Shown: piece by piece, positions 17,568 to 25,196 of the stretch | Numbering within the stretch: position 1 is the stretch's first letter | Layout of the letters: every line of letters begins with the position of its first letter | Assembly (NCBI GenBank): GCA_031272205.1 | Contig: JAISUH010000061.1 | Location: 1 to 39,947, forward strand | DNA length: 39,947 bases | Direction of reading: 5' to 3' | Source of the DNA: Dysgonamonadaceae bacterium | GTDB lineage: Bacteria; Bacteroidota; Bacteroidia; Bacteroidales; Dysgonomonadaceae | Notes under the pieces: generated by a model | The model's input: only the letters and a program-made list of their open reading frames with translations | Told to the model about the DNA's origin: nothing | Database searches by the model: none | Translations under genes and position numbers: made by a program

Positions 17568-18755
17568 ATGAATTTCAAAGATGAATTTGAACGTGAATTG
17601 ACGAAAAATATTTTGCCTTTTTGGATGACAAAAATGCAAGACCATGACTCTGGCGGTTTTTACGGGGAAATCGACGGCCATGACCGATTGACGGTCGCTG
17701 CGCTCAAAGGCGGGATTTTGAACGCTCGCATCCTCTGGACTTTCGCCTCGGCAGCTCGTATGCTGCAATCGGATGAATACTTGACTGTTGCCCGAAAAGC
17801 CAACGATTACATTGTTGAAAAGTTTTTTGATGCGGAATATGGCGGCACATTCTGGGCGCTTCAGGCCGACGGAAGACCGGCCGACTCAAAAAAACAGATT
17901 TATTCGCAGGCATTTTTTATCTATGCCTTGACGGAATATCATTGTGCAACCCGAGACAAACGTGCCTTGGAACGAGCGATCGAACTGTATAAATTGATCG
18001 AGCGTTACAGTTTCGACCCCATCAATAACGGTTATTACGAGGCATTCAGTCGTGATTGGAGTTTGCTCGACGACGTGCGTCTGAGCGATAAAGATGCCAA
18101 TGAAAAGAAGACGATGAATACACATCTGCATATTTTAGAAGCATATACCCATCTTGCGCGTGTTTGGAACGACGAAAAACTGCGTCTTCAACTCCGAAAT
18201 CTGATTCTGCTCTTCCTTTTCAAAATGATCGACTCGCAAACAGCGCATCTGAATCTGTTTTTTGATGAAGTTTGGAGCTGTAAATCAACAATTTATTCTT
18301 ATGGTCATGACATCGAATGTGCTTGGCTGTTGTATGAAGCAGCAGAGACGCTTGGTGATCAAAATCTGCTTGTGCAGGTGCGTGATGTGTCGCTAAGGAT
18401 GGCGCAGGCCGCTTCGGAAGGGCTTTTGCCGGATGGCAGTTTGGCCAGCGAAACGGATTATGTTGCCGGGCATACCAATACCTATCGTGAATGGTGGCCG
18501 CAGGCCGAAGGTGTTGTGGGTTTTTATCATGCTTACCGACTTTCGGGCGATGCCAAATGGCTCGATCGTTCCAAAAAATTATGGAATTACATACGTGAAC
18601 ATTTGATAGATGCAAACAACGGCGAATGGTATTGGGGCGTATTTCCCGACGGTAGTATAGACACGGAAAAACCCAAAGCCGGATTCTGGAAATGTCCCTA
18701 TCACAATGGACGTATGTGCATGGAATTGTTTAAAGCATCACCGGTTTTGCGCTAA
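17568..18755 (+). CDS. Cellobiose 2-epimerase (AGE family)
   Basis: 395 residues from the ATG at 17568. A TTG at 17547 overlapping the previous stop would add seven residues but is less likely. It is an (alpha/alpha)6-barrel of the N-acylglucosamine 2-epimerase family without signal peptide. The catalytic His pair is visible: His247 in YSYGHDIECAWLL and His379 in KCPYHNGRMCMEL, with the conserved WWPQAEGVVGF between them. The spacing of 132 residues matches characterised cellobiose 2-epimerases. It converts beta-1,4-mannobiose to mannosyl-glucose, the substrate of the upstream GH130 phosphorylase. It is the last gene of the operon. Plain N-acylglucosamine epimerase is excluded mainly by context and by the His pattern. 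Confidence 0.92.
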   Translation: MNFKDEFERELTKNILPFWMTKMQDHDSGGFYGEIDGHDRLTVAALKGGILNARILWTFASAARMLQSDEYLTVARKANDYIVEKFFDAEYGGTFWALQADGRPADSKKQIYSQAFFIYALTEYHCATRDKRALERAIELYKLIERYSFDPINNGYYEAFSRDWSLLDDVRLSDKDANEKKTMNTHLHILEAYTHLARVWNDEKLRLQLRNLILLFLFKMIDSQTAHLNLFFDEVWSCKSTIYSYGHDIECAWLLYEAAETLGDQNLLVQVRDVSLRMAQAASEGLLPDGSLASETDYVAGHTNTYREWWPQAEGVVGFYHAYRLSGDAKWLDRSKKLWNYIREHLIDANNGEWYWGVFPDGSIDTEKPKAGFWKCPYHNGRMCMELFKASPVLR

Positions 18756-18813
18756 TCTCCTCTTCGCGGGTAATTTTTTGCGCAGATTGAGATGAAAATC
18801 CTTTTTTTGCCCT

Positions 18814-18838
18814 GTTTGTGTCAAAAAATGACACAAAC
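18814..18838. terminator. Inverted repeat after the epimerase gene, possible 3' hairpin
   Basis: Perfect 10-bp arms (GTTTGTGTCA and its complement) around a five-A loop, 59 nt past the epimerase stop. There is no T run immediately after, so it is at best a 3'-end hairpin or a protein-binding palindrome. Confidence 0.35.
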
Positions 18839-18850
18839 GAAAATCGCGAG

Positions 18851-18865
18851 TTGCGAATTTCGCAA
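18851..18865. repeat. Short palindrome TTGCGAATTTCGCAA
   Basis: Seven-bp arms with a single central base, immediately followed by TTTTATAAAAATTT. As RNA it gives a 5-bp stem with a 5-nt loop and a short T run, a weak terminator for the mannan operon. It may equally be a regulator site. Confidence 0.3.
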
Positions 18866-19117
18866 TTTTATAAAAATTTAACATAGACTTTTTCTTTTTA
18901 TACGTGAAAATCTTTTTCTTTACGAACAATTTAGCATGGACTATTTAACGCTAACTGTATAACTCTATGGTATCCTTAATTTTATTCGGATGTACTGTCC
19001 TTGAATTGCATATTGTCGGATTTCCGCAGTTTTCAAGTTGTATTTATATTCCCCCCCATCTTCCTTTAAGAGAGTAGGGAAAGCCATTTTTTTGTCTCGT
19101 GATTCGTCGAAATAGCC

Positions 19118-19149
19118 CTAAAAACTAAAAACTAAAAACTAAAAACTAA
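19118..19149 (+). repeat. Heptamer tandem array CTAAAAA x4.5 before the small gene
   Basis: Four exact copies of CTAAAAA at 19118, 19125, 19132 and 19139, plus a partial copy from 19146. The array ends 10 nt before the ATG at 19160, so it would lie in the leader. Copy-number changes would alter leader length by 7 nt each. Confidence 0.9.
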
Positions 19150-19159
19150 CAGTAAAACT

Positions 19160-19339
19160 ATGTACAGAAAAACCATCCAAAAAGAAAAAAAGCGACCTTA
19201 CGCAGTGCCAGTCCTTGAAGTAACTGATGTCGGTATTGAATCCTTCTTAGCATCCTCGCTCAATATGAGATCAACGCCCCAAATAGCGGATCCGGAAGAA
19301 GGAGGAGTGGTGGACGACGATGTAATCTTCGGACTGTAA
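19160..19339 (+). CDS. Small 59-residue protein upstream of the FISUMP/fimbrillin-like lipoprotein
   Basis: An ATG-to-TAA frame of 59 residues starting MYRKTIQKEKKRPYAVPVLE. The layout is a basic N-terminus, a YxxP element, a hydrophobic stretch VTDVGIESFLASSLNM, and an acidic C-terminus (DPEEGGVVDDDVIFGL). There is no signal peptide or membrane helix. Small proteins with a Y-x-x-P element, an ExxL-A-S segment and an acidic tail commonly precede fimbrillin-like or FISUMP genes in Bacteroidales; I recall the pattern but know no assigned function. It ends 42 nt before the lipoprotein ATG, and both starts are preceded by the same kind of heptamer array, which suggests a functional pair. Evidence for translation is codon use, context and the C-terminal coding pattern. 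Confidence 0.65.
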   Translation: MYRKTIQKEKKRPYAVPVLEVTDVGIESFLASSLNMRSTPQIADPEEGGVVDDDVIFGL

Positions 19340-19344
19340 CAAAA

Positions 19345-19379
19345 CTAAAAACTAAGAACTAAAAACTTAAAACTTAAAA
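19345..19379 (+). repeat. Degenerate heptamer tandem array before the FISUMP lipoprotein
   Basis: Five units in strict 7-nt register at 19345, 19352, 19359, 19366 and 19373: CTAAAAA, CTAAGAA, CTAAAAA, CTTAAAA, CTTAAAA. It fills the gap between the small gene and the ATG at 19382. It matches the unit of the array at 19118, so the same repeat precedes both genes. Confidence 0.85.
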
Positions 19380-19381
19380 TT

Positions 19382-21322
19382 ATGGCTTTTACATTTCCAA
19401 AAATTGAGAAATACGGCCGATCGTTGGCCTGTTGTTTAGTCGGCGCATTGATTTATGGTTTAACCTCTTGTACGGATGAAATAAACCGGGCGTTGTCGGG
19501 TACCGGCACGCTTACCTTTATCGTGGGAGGTATAGCCGAAGGTGGCGCCGAAACATTGACCCGCGCCCAAATAGAGCCTCAAGCGGTAAGACAGGATTTG
19601 GGCGACGGCCTCTCTTTGATTTATACCCTGTCGATTGTCCCACAGACAACCACTCGTGCCAACGCTTCAGATATGGATGAAGGAAAGAAATACCGCGTTA
19701 TTGTTTACAAAGCATCCGACAACAGCTATGTTACCCAAAAGGAGTTCACTGTTGGAGAGTCGGACAATACCATTACCGGACTGTCAAACGAGCCATACAA
19801 ATTGGTAGCCATTTCCTACAACACTACCGCTGTTCTCGCAGACATAGGCTCGACGGCGACCACTATCACCGTCGATCCATCGAATGACCTGTTACATTGG
19901 GTGGGCAGTGTGGATTTGACTTCCGGATCGCCATCTTCTCCCATCAGCATCCTTTTTAAACATCGCTTTACAGAGTTGACGGTACAGGCTGACGCCTCGC
20001 TTACGGGTAACCCCATCATCAAATTGCCGGCCACCGCCACGCTGACCCCCGTTTACAAGGGCGTGCTGACGCTTCTCTCCGATGCGACTGTGGCTATGGC
20101 TACGACCGGCGGAGCTTCGGCTCAGAATTTCGACTTGCCGACCTCGCCATCAACACAACCCCCGGCGAGCAATACCCGTTTTGTTTTTACGGGTAATACC
20201 AACCCAGTGAAGCTGCAATTCAACGGGGATGTGGTGGTTTACGCTCCTTCGGGCAACAGGACGCTTACAAGTCCCAAGGCATCATTCGCTACAGTGCTGC
20301 TGGGCGGCTACTCTTACACGCTCAATATGCGCATAGAGGCCAGCAAGGGCGATTATTACCCCTACAGCGATAAAGTCGGCCATGATTACGAAGCCGTGAT
20401 TCCTATCGAGGCGGGATATAATGCCACTAACAGCCTGACCTTTTTAACCTACAACCTTGGCGCCGACCCTGAACTATCGCCCAAGGAGCAGATGGCCTAC
20501 CCGCATACCGACGACAAAAACATCCGTGTATATGGCGGCTTCTACCAGTGGGGACGCAAGGACGTGATACATTCCCTTCGCGACAATTATGATGATGCTC
20601 AAAATTTCTTTACGAAAACTCTATATTTAAGCACAAACTATAATCCATCCAACGATACTAAATTTGTACATGATATACAGACAGCGAACGATGACTGGGT
20701 GAGCGACCATTATGACAGTTCGAATATGTGGGGTAACGGCGGTGGGCCTGCAAACCAAGAGAATTTTTCCTACAACAGCGGAATGCCATATACAGTTGCC
20801 AATCAAAACGATCCATGTCCTAATGGTTATCGCGTACCCACCCAGCTCGAATGGTCTTTGATTGTGGGCGGAGAGTCTTTTATTGATAGCAAGCCGTATG
20901 AAAATCCGAATAAGATCTATTGGGTTCCTGTTTCGGATGGGAAGATGGTTGTTAACTGGTCGCTGGGAAAGATGAACGGCTTTGCTTTATATGCGAGTTC
21001 GGTGTGGAATGTTGCTGATGCAGGTTACAAAGACGGGACCAAGTCTCTTACCGAAGAGGCTGCTCCAATTCCTTTGATGTTTCTGCCTGCGGCCGGTTCT
21101 CGGCTCTCCGGCACGAATGCTGAGCTTCAAAATGTTGGCTATTACGGTTACTATTGGAGCAGTACGGTTGGAGATACTAATATTGTTGATGATTGTGGTC
21201 AATCGCATGCTGTATTTTTTGGCTATGATGTCGGGTTTCAGCCTAAGCGAGTGCTGTTTCGTACGACAGAATGCAATACCCGCACTATTGGGGAGTCGGT
21301 ACGTTGTGTGAAAGCGAATTAG
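19382..21322 (+). CDS. Fimbrillin-like lipoprotein with C-terminal FISUMP domain
   Basis: 646 residues. The signal ends at a lipobox Cys30 (GLTSCTDE). The N-terminal ~360 residues are Thr/Ser-rich beta structure resembling Mfa-like fimbrillins, including repeated TRA segments (LTRAQIEPQ, TTRANAS) and KYRVIVYKASDNSYV. The C-terminal ~280 residues are a FISUMP-type domain (Fibrobacter succinogenes major paralogous domain), starting near LTFLTYNLGADPELSP. Its hallmarks are VYGGFYQWGRKD, DPCPNGYRVPTQLEW near residue 480 and the terminal ESVRCVKAN. It is probably exported to the outer surface as a fimbrial or adhesin-like component. Base composition changes from G+C-rich to A+T-rich within the FISUMP part (near 20590). 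The role is inferred; the exact ligand is unknown. Confidence 0.8.
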   Translation: MAFTFPKIEKYGRSLACCLVGALIYGLTSCTDEINRALSGTGTLTFIVGGIAEGGAETLTRAQIEPQAVRQDLGDGLSLIYTLSIVPQTTTRANASDMDEGKKYRVIVYKASDNSYVTQKEFTVGESDNTITGLSNEPYKLVAISYNTTAVLADIGSTATTITVDPSNDLLHWVGSVDLTSGSPSSPISILFKHRFTELTVQADASLTGNPIIKLPATATLTPVYKGVLTLLSDATVAMATTGGASAQNFDLPTSPSTQPPASNTRFVFTGNTNPVKLQFNGDVVVYAPSGNRTLTSPKASFATVLLGGYSYTLNMRIEASKGDYYPYSDKVGHDYEAVIPIEAGYNATNSLTFLTYNLGADPELSPKEQMAYPHTDDKNIRVYGGFYQWGRKDVIHSLRDNYDDAQNFFTKTLYLSTNYNPSNDTKFVHDIQTANDDWVSDHYDSSNMWGNGGGPANQENFSYNSGMPYTVANQNDPCPNGYRVPTQLEWSLIVGGESFIDSKPYENPNKIYWVPVSDGKMVVNWSLGKMNGFALYASSVWNVADAGYKDGTKSLTEEAAPIPLMFLPAAGSRLSGTNAELQNVGYYGYYWSSTVGDTNIVDDCGQSHAVFFGYDVGFQPKRVLFRTTECNTRTIGESVRCVKAN

Positions 21323-21376
21323 ATCACACAAGAGGCTGTCTCAAAAGTAGAAAATAAAACAGTGCAAAAAAAGCGT

Positions 21377-22339
21377 CTAATATTTTAAAATCCACGCATC
21401 GCGATATGCCCGGTGGTTGGTGCGTATGTTTTTCACATAAGCTTGGGCTTCTTCTTTATTGCTAAAAGATGCAGTGTAGATGTGCTGGCGGCCGTAACGC
21501 TTCAGGATATGAACCTCCGAAAATCCGTCGGCATTCAGCATTGCGCTTACTTTTTGCGCTTTTGTTACCGTTTCAAAAACGCCCATCACGACGTAATACT
21601 TGGGTGAATCTTCCGGTATAATTGTTTCCGGAACAGAAGAAGGCGCTTCCGGAATGATATTTTCGGCTTCGGGTGTTTTGGTTACAACCGGATTGACGGT
21701 TTCAAGCGGGACAGGAGAACTATTGGCGCACTTGTTGGCGTGGTGGCCAAACAACCCCGATTCGAACAACATACGGGCGGTTTGGAGATTCAATTTTTCG
21801 CCATTGATGGGAAAAATGAACATTATTGCCGTGATGACGGCAGCTACAGCGGCACCAATTCCGATGTTGCGGAGCGCAACTTTGCGTGCAACCGGTTTGT
21901 CGTCCTCTTTTATGAGCGGTTGAATTTGGATAATGGGCTTGAGCGTGGCTTTTGTCAATCCGAACAGTTCGGGACGGATAAACGCACCGGGTGTATAAAC
22001 CAACCGTAACGCACTGTCTATGGAGAAAGAACCCAAATCGCCTGCCGATATCGATTTCCGTTCATCTAACTGTTGATGCAGTTCGTTCACCGCCTGTTTG
22101 ATTTTCAGCGTAGCGGCATCAAACGAAACCTTATCGGTTTTCATATAAGACTCGGCAAGCAATCCATCGTTGTGTGTTAATTCGCGGTTGAATACCAATT
22201 CGCTTTTCGGTGTTTCTACCACCGACAAACCATCGTACCGCGCCGGCGTGTAATTAACTACAAAGCCGCCAAAACCGGGAACAATCACACAATTGTGCGA
22301 ATGGAGAAGAAATTCGATGTGCGAAATTAACTCATTCAT
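21377..22339 (-). CDS. HU-CCDC81-like/SPOR-domain inner-membrane protein
   Basis: 320 residues. The N-terminus (MNELISHIEFLLHSHNCVIV) and PGFGGFVVNY mark the Bacteroidota CCDC81-type HU domain 1 (1-60). A second HU-like domain follows (about 62-135), with ISAGDLGSFSID. A single membrane helix spans about 157-177 (GIGAAVAAVITAIMFIF). The C-terminal ~75 residues are a SPOR domain (KYYVVMGVFETVTKAQ to the end), expected to bind glycan strands lacking stem peptides in the periplasm. With the HU part in the cytoplasm, the protein could connect DNA or another cytosolic partner to the cell-wall division site. That is inference; the domain order is typical of the family. Confidence 0.88.
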   Translation of the reverse strand: MNELISHIEFLLHSHNCVIVPGFGGFVVNYTPARYDGLSVVETPKSELVFNRELTHNDGLLAESYMKTDKVSFDAATLKIKQAVNELHQQLDERKSISAGDLGSFSIDSALRLVYTPGAFIRPELFGLTKATLKPIIQIQPLIKEDDKPVARKVALRNIGIGAAVAAVITAIMFIFPINGEKLNLQTARMLFESGLFGHHANKCANSSPVPLETVNPVVTKTPEAENIIPEAPSSVPETIIPEDSPKYYVVMGVFETVTKAQKVSAMLNADGFSEVHILKRYGRQHIYTASFSNKEEAQAYVKNIRTNHRAYRDAWILKY

Positions 22340-22343
22340 ATTG

Positions 22344-22376
22344 CAAAAATAAAAAATATTCGTCTATGTTATCAAA
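22344..22376 (-). promoter_or_regulatory. Candidate short-leader promoter of the HU/SPOR gene
   Basis: The minus strand reads TATTTTTG at 22344-22351, with TTTG at 22373-22376 and a 21-nt spacer. The -7 box ends only 4 nt before the start codon, so transcription would begin at or very near the ATG, giving a leaderless or very short-leader mRNA. Confidence 0.4.
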
Positions 22377-22479
22377 AGATCGGCTGATTTTTTATCAACA
22401 AATAATAGACATTGATAAAATTATGCGTATATTTACCCCGCGAATAAATTTAATCTATTAACTATTTAAATTTGACAAA

Positions 22480-25134
22480 ATGAAAATCCGAAAACGACCT
22501 TACCTTAGCATCAGTCTTGTTTGTTTTGTTTTTATATTCTCTTCCTGTAACGAAAAAACGCCGGATTACCTCAATACCCGGCTTTCTTTTGAAGTGCGAG
22601 CCGACGATTTGCTATCGCGGATGACCTTGGAAGAAAAAGTGCAATTCATGCGTTACGATTCCCCTGCTATCGACAGCTTGGGTATTCCCGCCTATAATTG
22701 GTGGAACGAGTGTCTGCACGGCGTTGCCCGTTCGGGTTTGGCGACCGTTTTTCCGCAGGCTATCGGTATGGCGGCCATGTGGGATACGCAGCAAATGTTT
22801 GAAATAGGGGATGTTATATCCGACGAAGCCCGCGCCAAATACCACAAATATGCCTCGGAAGGCAAGCGCGGCATTTATCACGGTTTGACCTTTTGGACGC
22901 CCAATATCAATATTTTTCGCGATCCGCGATGGGGGCGGGGCATGGAAACCTATGGCGAAGACCCTTATTTAGCCGCAGAATTGGCCATCCCCTTCATCAA
23001 AGGGATGCAGGGCGACGACCCGAAATACCTGAAACTCGTTGCCACTGTGAAACATTTTGCGGTTCACAGCGGACCGGAACCCATCCGCCACCAATTCGAC
23101 GTGTTGCCTTCCGATTATGACATGGCGGAAACCTACCTGCCTCATTTCATGCGTTGCGTAAAGGAAGCCGACGTTTATTCCGTAATGTGCGCCTACCAGC
23201 GTTTGCGGGGCGAACCCTGTTGCGGCAACAAATACCTCGAAGATCTGTTGCGGAATAAATGGGGCTTCGAAGGTTATATTGTTTCGGATTGCTGGGCGAT
23301 AAATGATTTTTACAACGAAAGATTTCATCACATCGTCAATACCCGCGCCGAAGCGGCGGCTATGGCTGTGAAAGCGGGAACCGATTTGAATTGCGGCGCA
23401 TCCTACGATCCGGGCTTGCTCGAAGCGGTAAAAGAAAATCTGATTACCGAAAGTGAAATCGACGTATCGGTCAGACGCCTGATTGTTGCACGAATGAAAT
23501 TGGGGCAGTTCGATCCCGATAAAAACCAGAAGTACGCACAAATCCCCATATCGGTGTTGGATAACGAAAAACACCGCCTCGCGGCATTGATTTCCGCCCG
23601 CAAATCGATGGTCTTGCTGAAAAACGATAACCGGATATTACCCTTCTCCAAAGAAGTAAAAAAAGTGGCGGTCATCGGGCCCAATGCCGATGATGCGAGC
23701 GTGCTGCTGGGGAATTACAACGGTTTTCCGTCGCATCCGGTTACGCCTTTGCAGGGCATCAAAGAGAAACTACCGCAGACCGAAGTCGTTTTTGCACAAG
23801 GATGTCGTTTGGCCAAAGAATTGCCTTGTCTGACAACCATCCCCGCCGAATATTTCTTTACCGACGAAAGTAAAAAAACAGGAGGCCTCAACGCCGAATA
23901 TTATGATAATGGCGATTTTCAGGGTGAGCCCAAACACAAACAAGTGGATGCGAACATCAATTTCCGTTGGTGGGATACGGCGCCTTTCAACGATTTGGAC
24001 GCACAACATTTTTCCGTCCGTTGGAAAGGGGTGTTGGCGCCTGCCGTTTCGGGAGAATATGCCATCGGGATAGAGGCGTCCAGCGGTTTCGAATTGAAGC
24101 TTGACGGCAAACTCATCCTCAGAGGAAAGAATGAACACAGCCCCGAAAACAGATACGAATTTGTTTCTTTGGATGCCGGAAAAGTATATGAAATTGAGGT
24201 GGATTACGTCCAAGACCAATCGGAATACGCCATCGCCCGCATGACATGGGATGCCCCCAACCCGAATTTGAAGAAGGAGGCCGTAGCCCTCGCCAAAACC
24301 TCCGATTTGGTGGTGCTTTGCATGGGTTTAAGCCCGATGCTGGAAGGGGAAGAGATGCCCGTGAGGGTCGAAGGCTTCAAAGGCGGCGACCGCATCCATA
24401 TCGGCTTGCCCGATTCGCAAACCGAATTGATCCGGACGATTCACAAACTTGGCAAACCCACGGTTTTGGTTTTGCTCAACGGTAGCGCATTAGCTATCAA
24501 TTGGGAGGCGGAGAACCTGCCCGCCATCCTCGATGCATGGTATCCCGGACAAGCCGGAGGAACGGCGATTGCCGATGTTCTTTTTGGCGATTACAATCCT
24601 GCGGGACGGCTGCCTGTTACGTTTTATAAAGGCATCGACCAGCTCCCCGATTTCGAGAATTATGACATGGCCAACCGCACATACCGCTATTTTTCGGGCA
24701 TTCCGCTCTATGAATTTGGCTACGGGTTGAGTTATACCGATTTCGAATACACGCTCAAAAACTTTCCTTCGTCTGTGAACGCGGGCGACAGCATCCGCGT
24801 TTCTGCCGATGTAAGCAATATTGGCGCGATGGACGGCGATGAAGTGGTGCAATTGTATGTTTCGTTGCCCGACAGCAAACTGAGGAAGCCCATTCGTTCG
24901 TTGCAGGGGTTTAAGCGCATTCATCTTAAGAAAGGTGAAACGCAAACCGTGGAATTTGTGCTGCAACCCAAGCAGTTTGCCGCTCGCGACAGCGAGAATG
25001 TGCCCGTTGTGGAGGCAGGAAACGTGCAGATTTCTATTGGCGGGAAGCAACCCGACGCCCAATCCATCGCTGCGAAGCGCGTCGTAACCGCGACGATTGA
25101 TGTGAAGGGAGATCATTATTTTGTGCAGGAATAA
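22480..25134 (+). CDS. GH3 glycoside hydrolase lipoprotein with PA14 insert (beta-glucosidase/xylosidase type)
   Basis: 884 residues. A lipobox Cys23 (FIFSSCNEK) marks a lipoprotein. The N-terminal GH3 TIM-barrel has YNWWNECLHGVAR and DPRWGRGMETYGEDPYL, the motif KHFAVHSGPEP and the nucleophile Asp270 in VSDCWAIND. The GH3 C-terminal alpha/beta sandwich is split by a PA14 domain (about 468-590, GGLNAEYYDNGDFQG to ARMTWDAPNP). A fibronectin III-like domain ends the protein (about 780-870, VSADVSNIGAMDGDEVVQLY). The overall form resembles Bacteroidota beta-xylosidases/beta-glucosidases; the exact sugar cannot be fixed. It sits 3.7 kb from the mannan operon, in a separate unit, and could remove beta-glucosyl residues from glucomannan fragments, but this is only a suggestion. 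Confidence 0.92.
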   Translation: MKIRKRPYLSISLVCFVFIFSSCNEKTPDYLNTRLSFEVRADDLLSRMTLEEKVQFMRYDSPAIDSLGIPAYNWWNECLHGVARSGLATVFPQAIGMAAMWDTQQMFEIGDVISDEARAKYHKYASEGKRGIYHGLTFWTPNINIFRDPRWGRGMETYGEDPYLAAELAIPFIKGMQGDDPKYLKLVATVKHFAVHSGPEPIRHQFDVLPSDYDMAETYLPHFMRCVKEADVYSVMCAYQRLRGEPCCGNKYLEDLLRNKWGFEGYIVSDCWAINDFYNERFHHIVNTRAEAAAMAVKAGTDLNCGASYDPGLLEAVKENLITESEIDVSVRRLIVARMKLGQFDPDKNQKYAQIPISVLDNEKHRLAALISARKSMVLLKNDNRILPFSKEVKKVAVIGPNADDASVLLGNYNGFPSHPVTPLQGIKEKLPQTEVVFAQGCRLAKELPCLTTIPAEYFFTDESKKTGGLNAEYYDNGDFQGEPKHKQVDANINFRWWDTAPFNDLDAQHFSVRWKGVLAPAVSGEYAIGIEASSGFELKLDGKLILRGKNEHSPENRYEFVSLDAGKVYEIEVDYVQDQSEYAIARMTWDAPNPNLKKEAVALAKTSDLVVLCMGLSPMLEGEEMPVRVEGFKGGDRIHIGLPDSQTELIRTIHKLGKPTVLVLLNGSALAINWEAENLPAILDAWYPGQAGGTAIADVLFGDYNPAGRLPVTFYKGIDQLPDFENYDMANRTYRYFSGIPLYEFGYGLSYTDFEYTLKNFPSSVNAGDSIRVSADVSNIGAMDGDEVVQLYVSLPDSKLRKPIRSLQGFKRIHLKKGETQTVEFVLQPKQFAARDSENVPVVEAGNVQISIGGKQPDAQSIAAKRVVTATIDVKGDHYFVQE

Positions 25135-25154
25135 AAAGGCCTGTTTTTTGGGAC

Positions 25155-25186
25155 ATTGATTTTTTTTTTAAAATCGTATAATTTTG
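25155..25186 (+). promoter_or_regulatory. Promoter of the DUF3857 gene pair, very short leader
   Basis: The -7 box TAATTTTG at 25179-25186 and ATTG at 25155-25158 are separated by 20 nt. The -7 box ends 10 nt before the ATG at 25197, so the leader would be about 5 nt or absent. Confidence 0.55.
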
Positions 25187-25196
25187 TTATTTTTCT

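Larger units (their letters stand above)
18756..19117. other. Gene-poor spacer after the mannan operon
   Basis: About 360 nt with no supportable reading frame on either strand. It holds two inverted repeats (18814-18838 and 18851-18865) and a run of seven C at 19051-19057. No TAnnTTTG promoter box with a -33 partner was found for the downstream small gene, and no RNA gene was recognised. Confidence 0.5.

Noticed and set aside
19051-19057. Run of seven C as a phase-variation tract
   Set aside because: Short and about 100 nt from the nearest start codon, outside any reading frame or promoter spacer that could be identified.
19118-19379. CRISPR array
   Set aside because: The repeats are 7-bp units without spacers; no cas genes.
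22428-22435. TATATTTA as a -7 box for the GH3 gene
   Set aside because: Lacks the final G of TAnnTTTG and the only upstream TTG is 13 nt away, too close.
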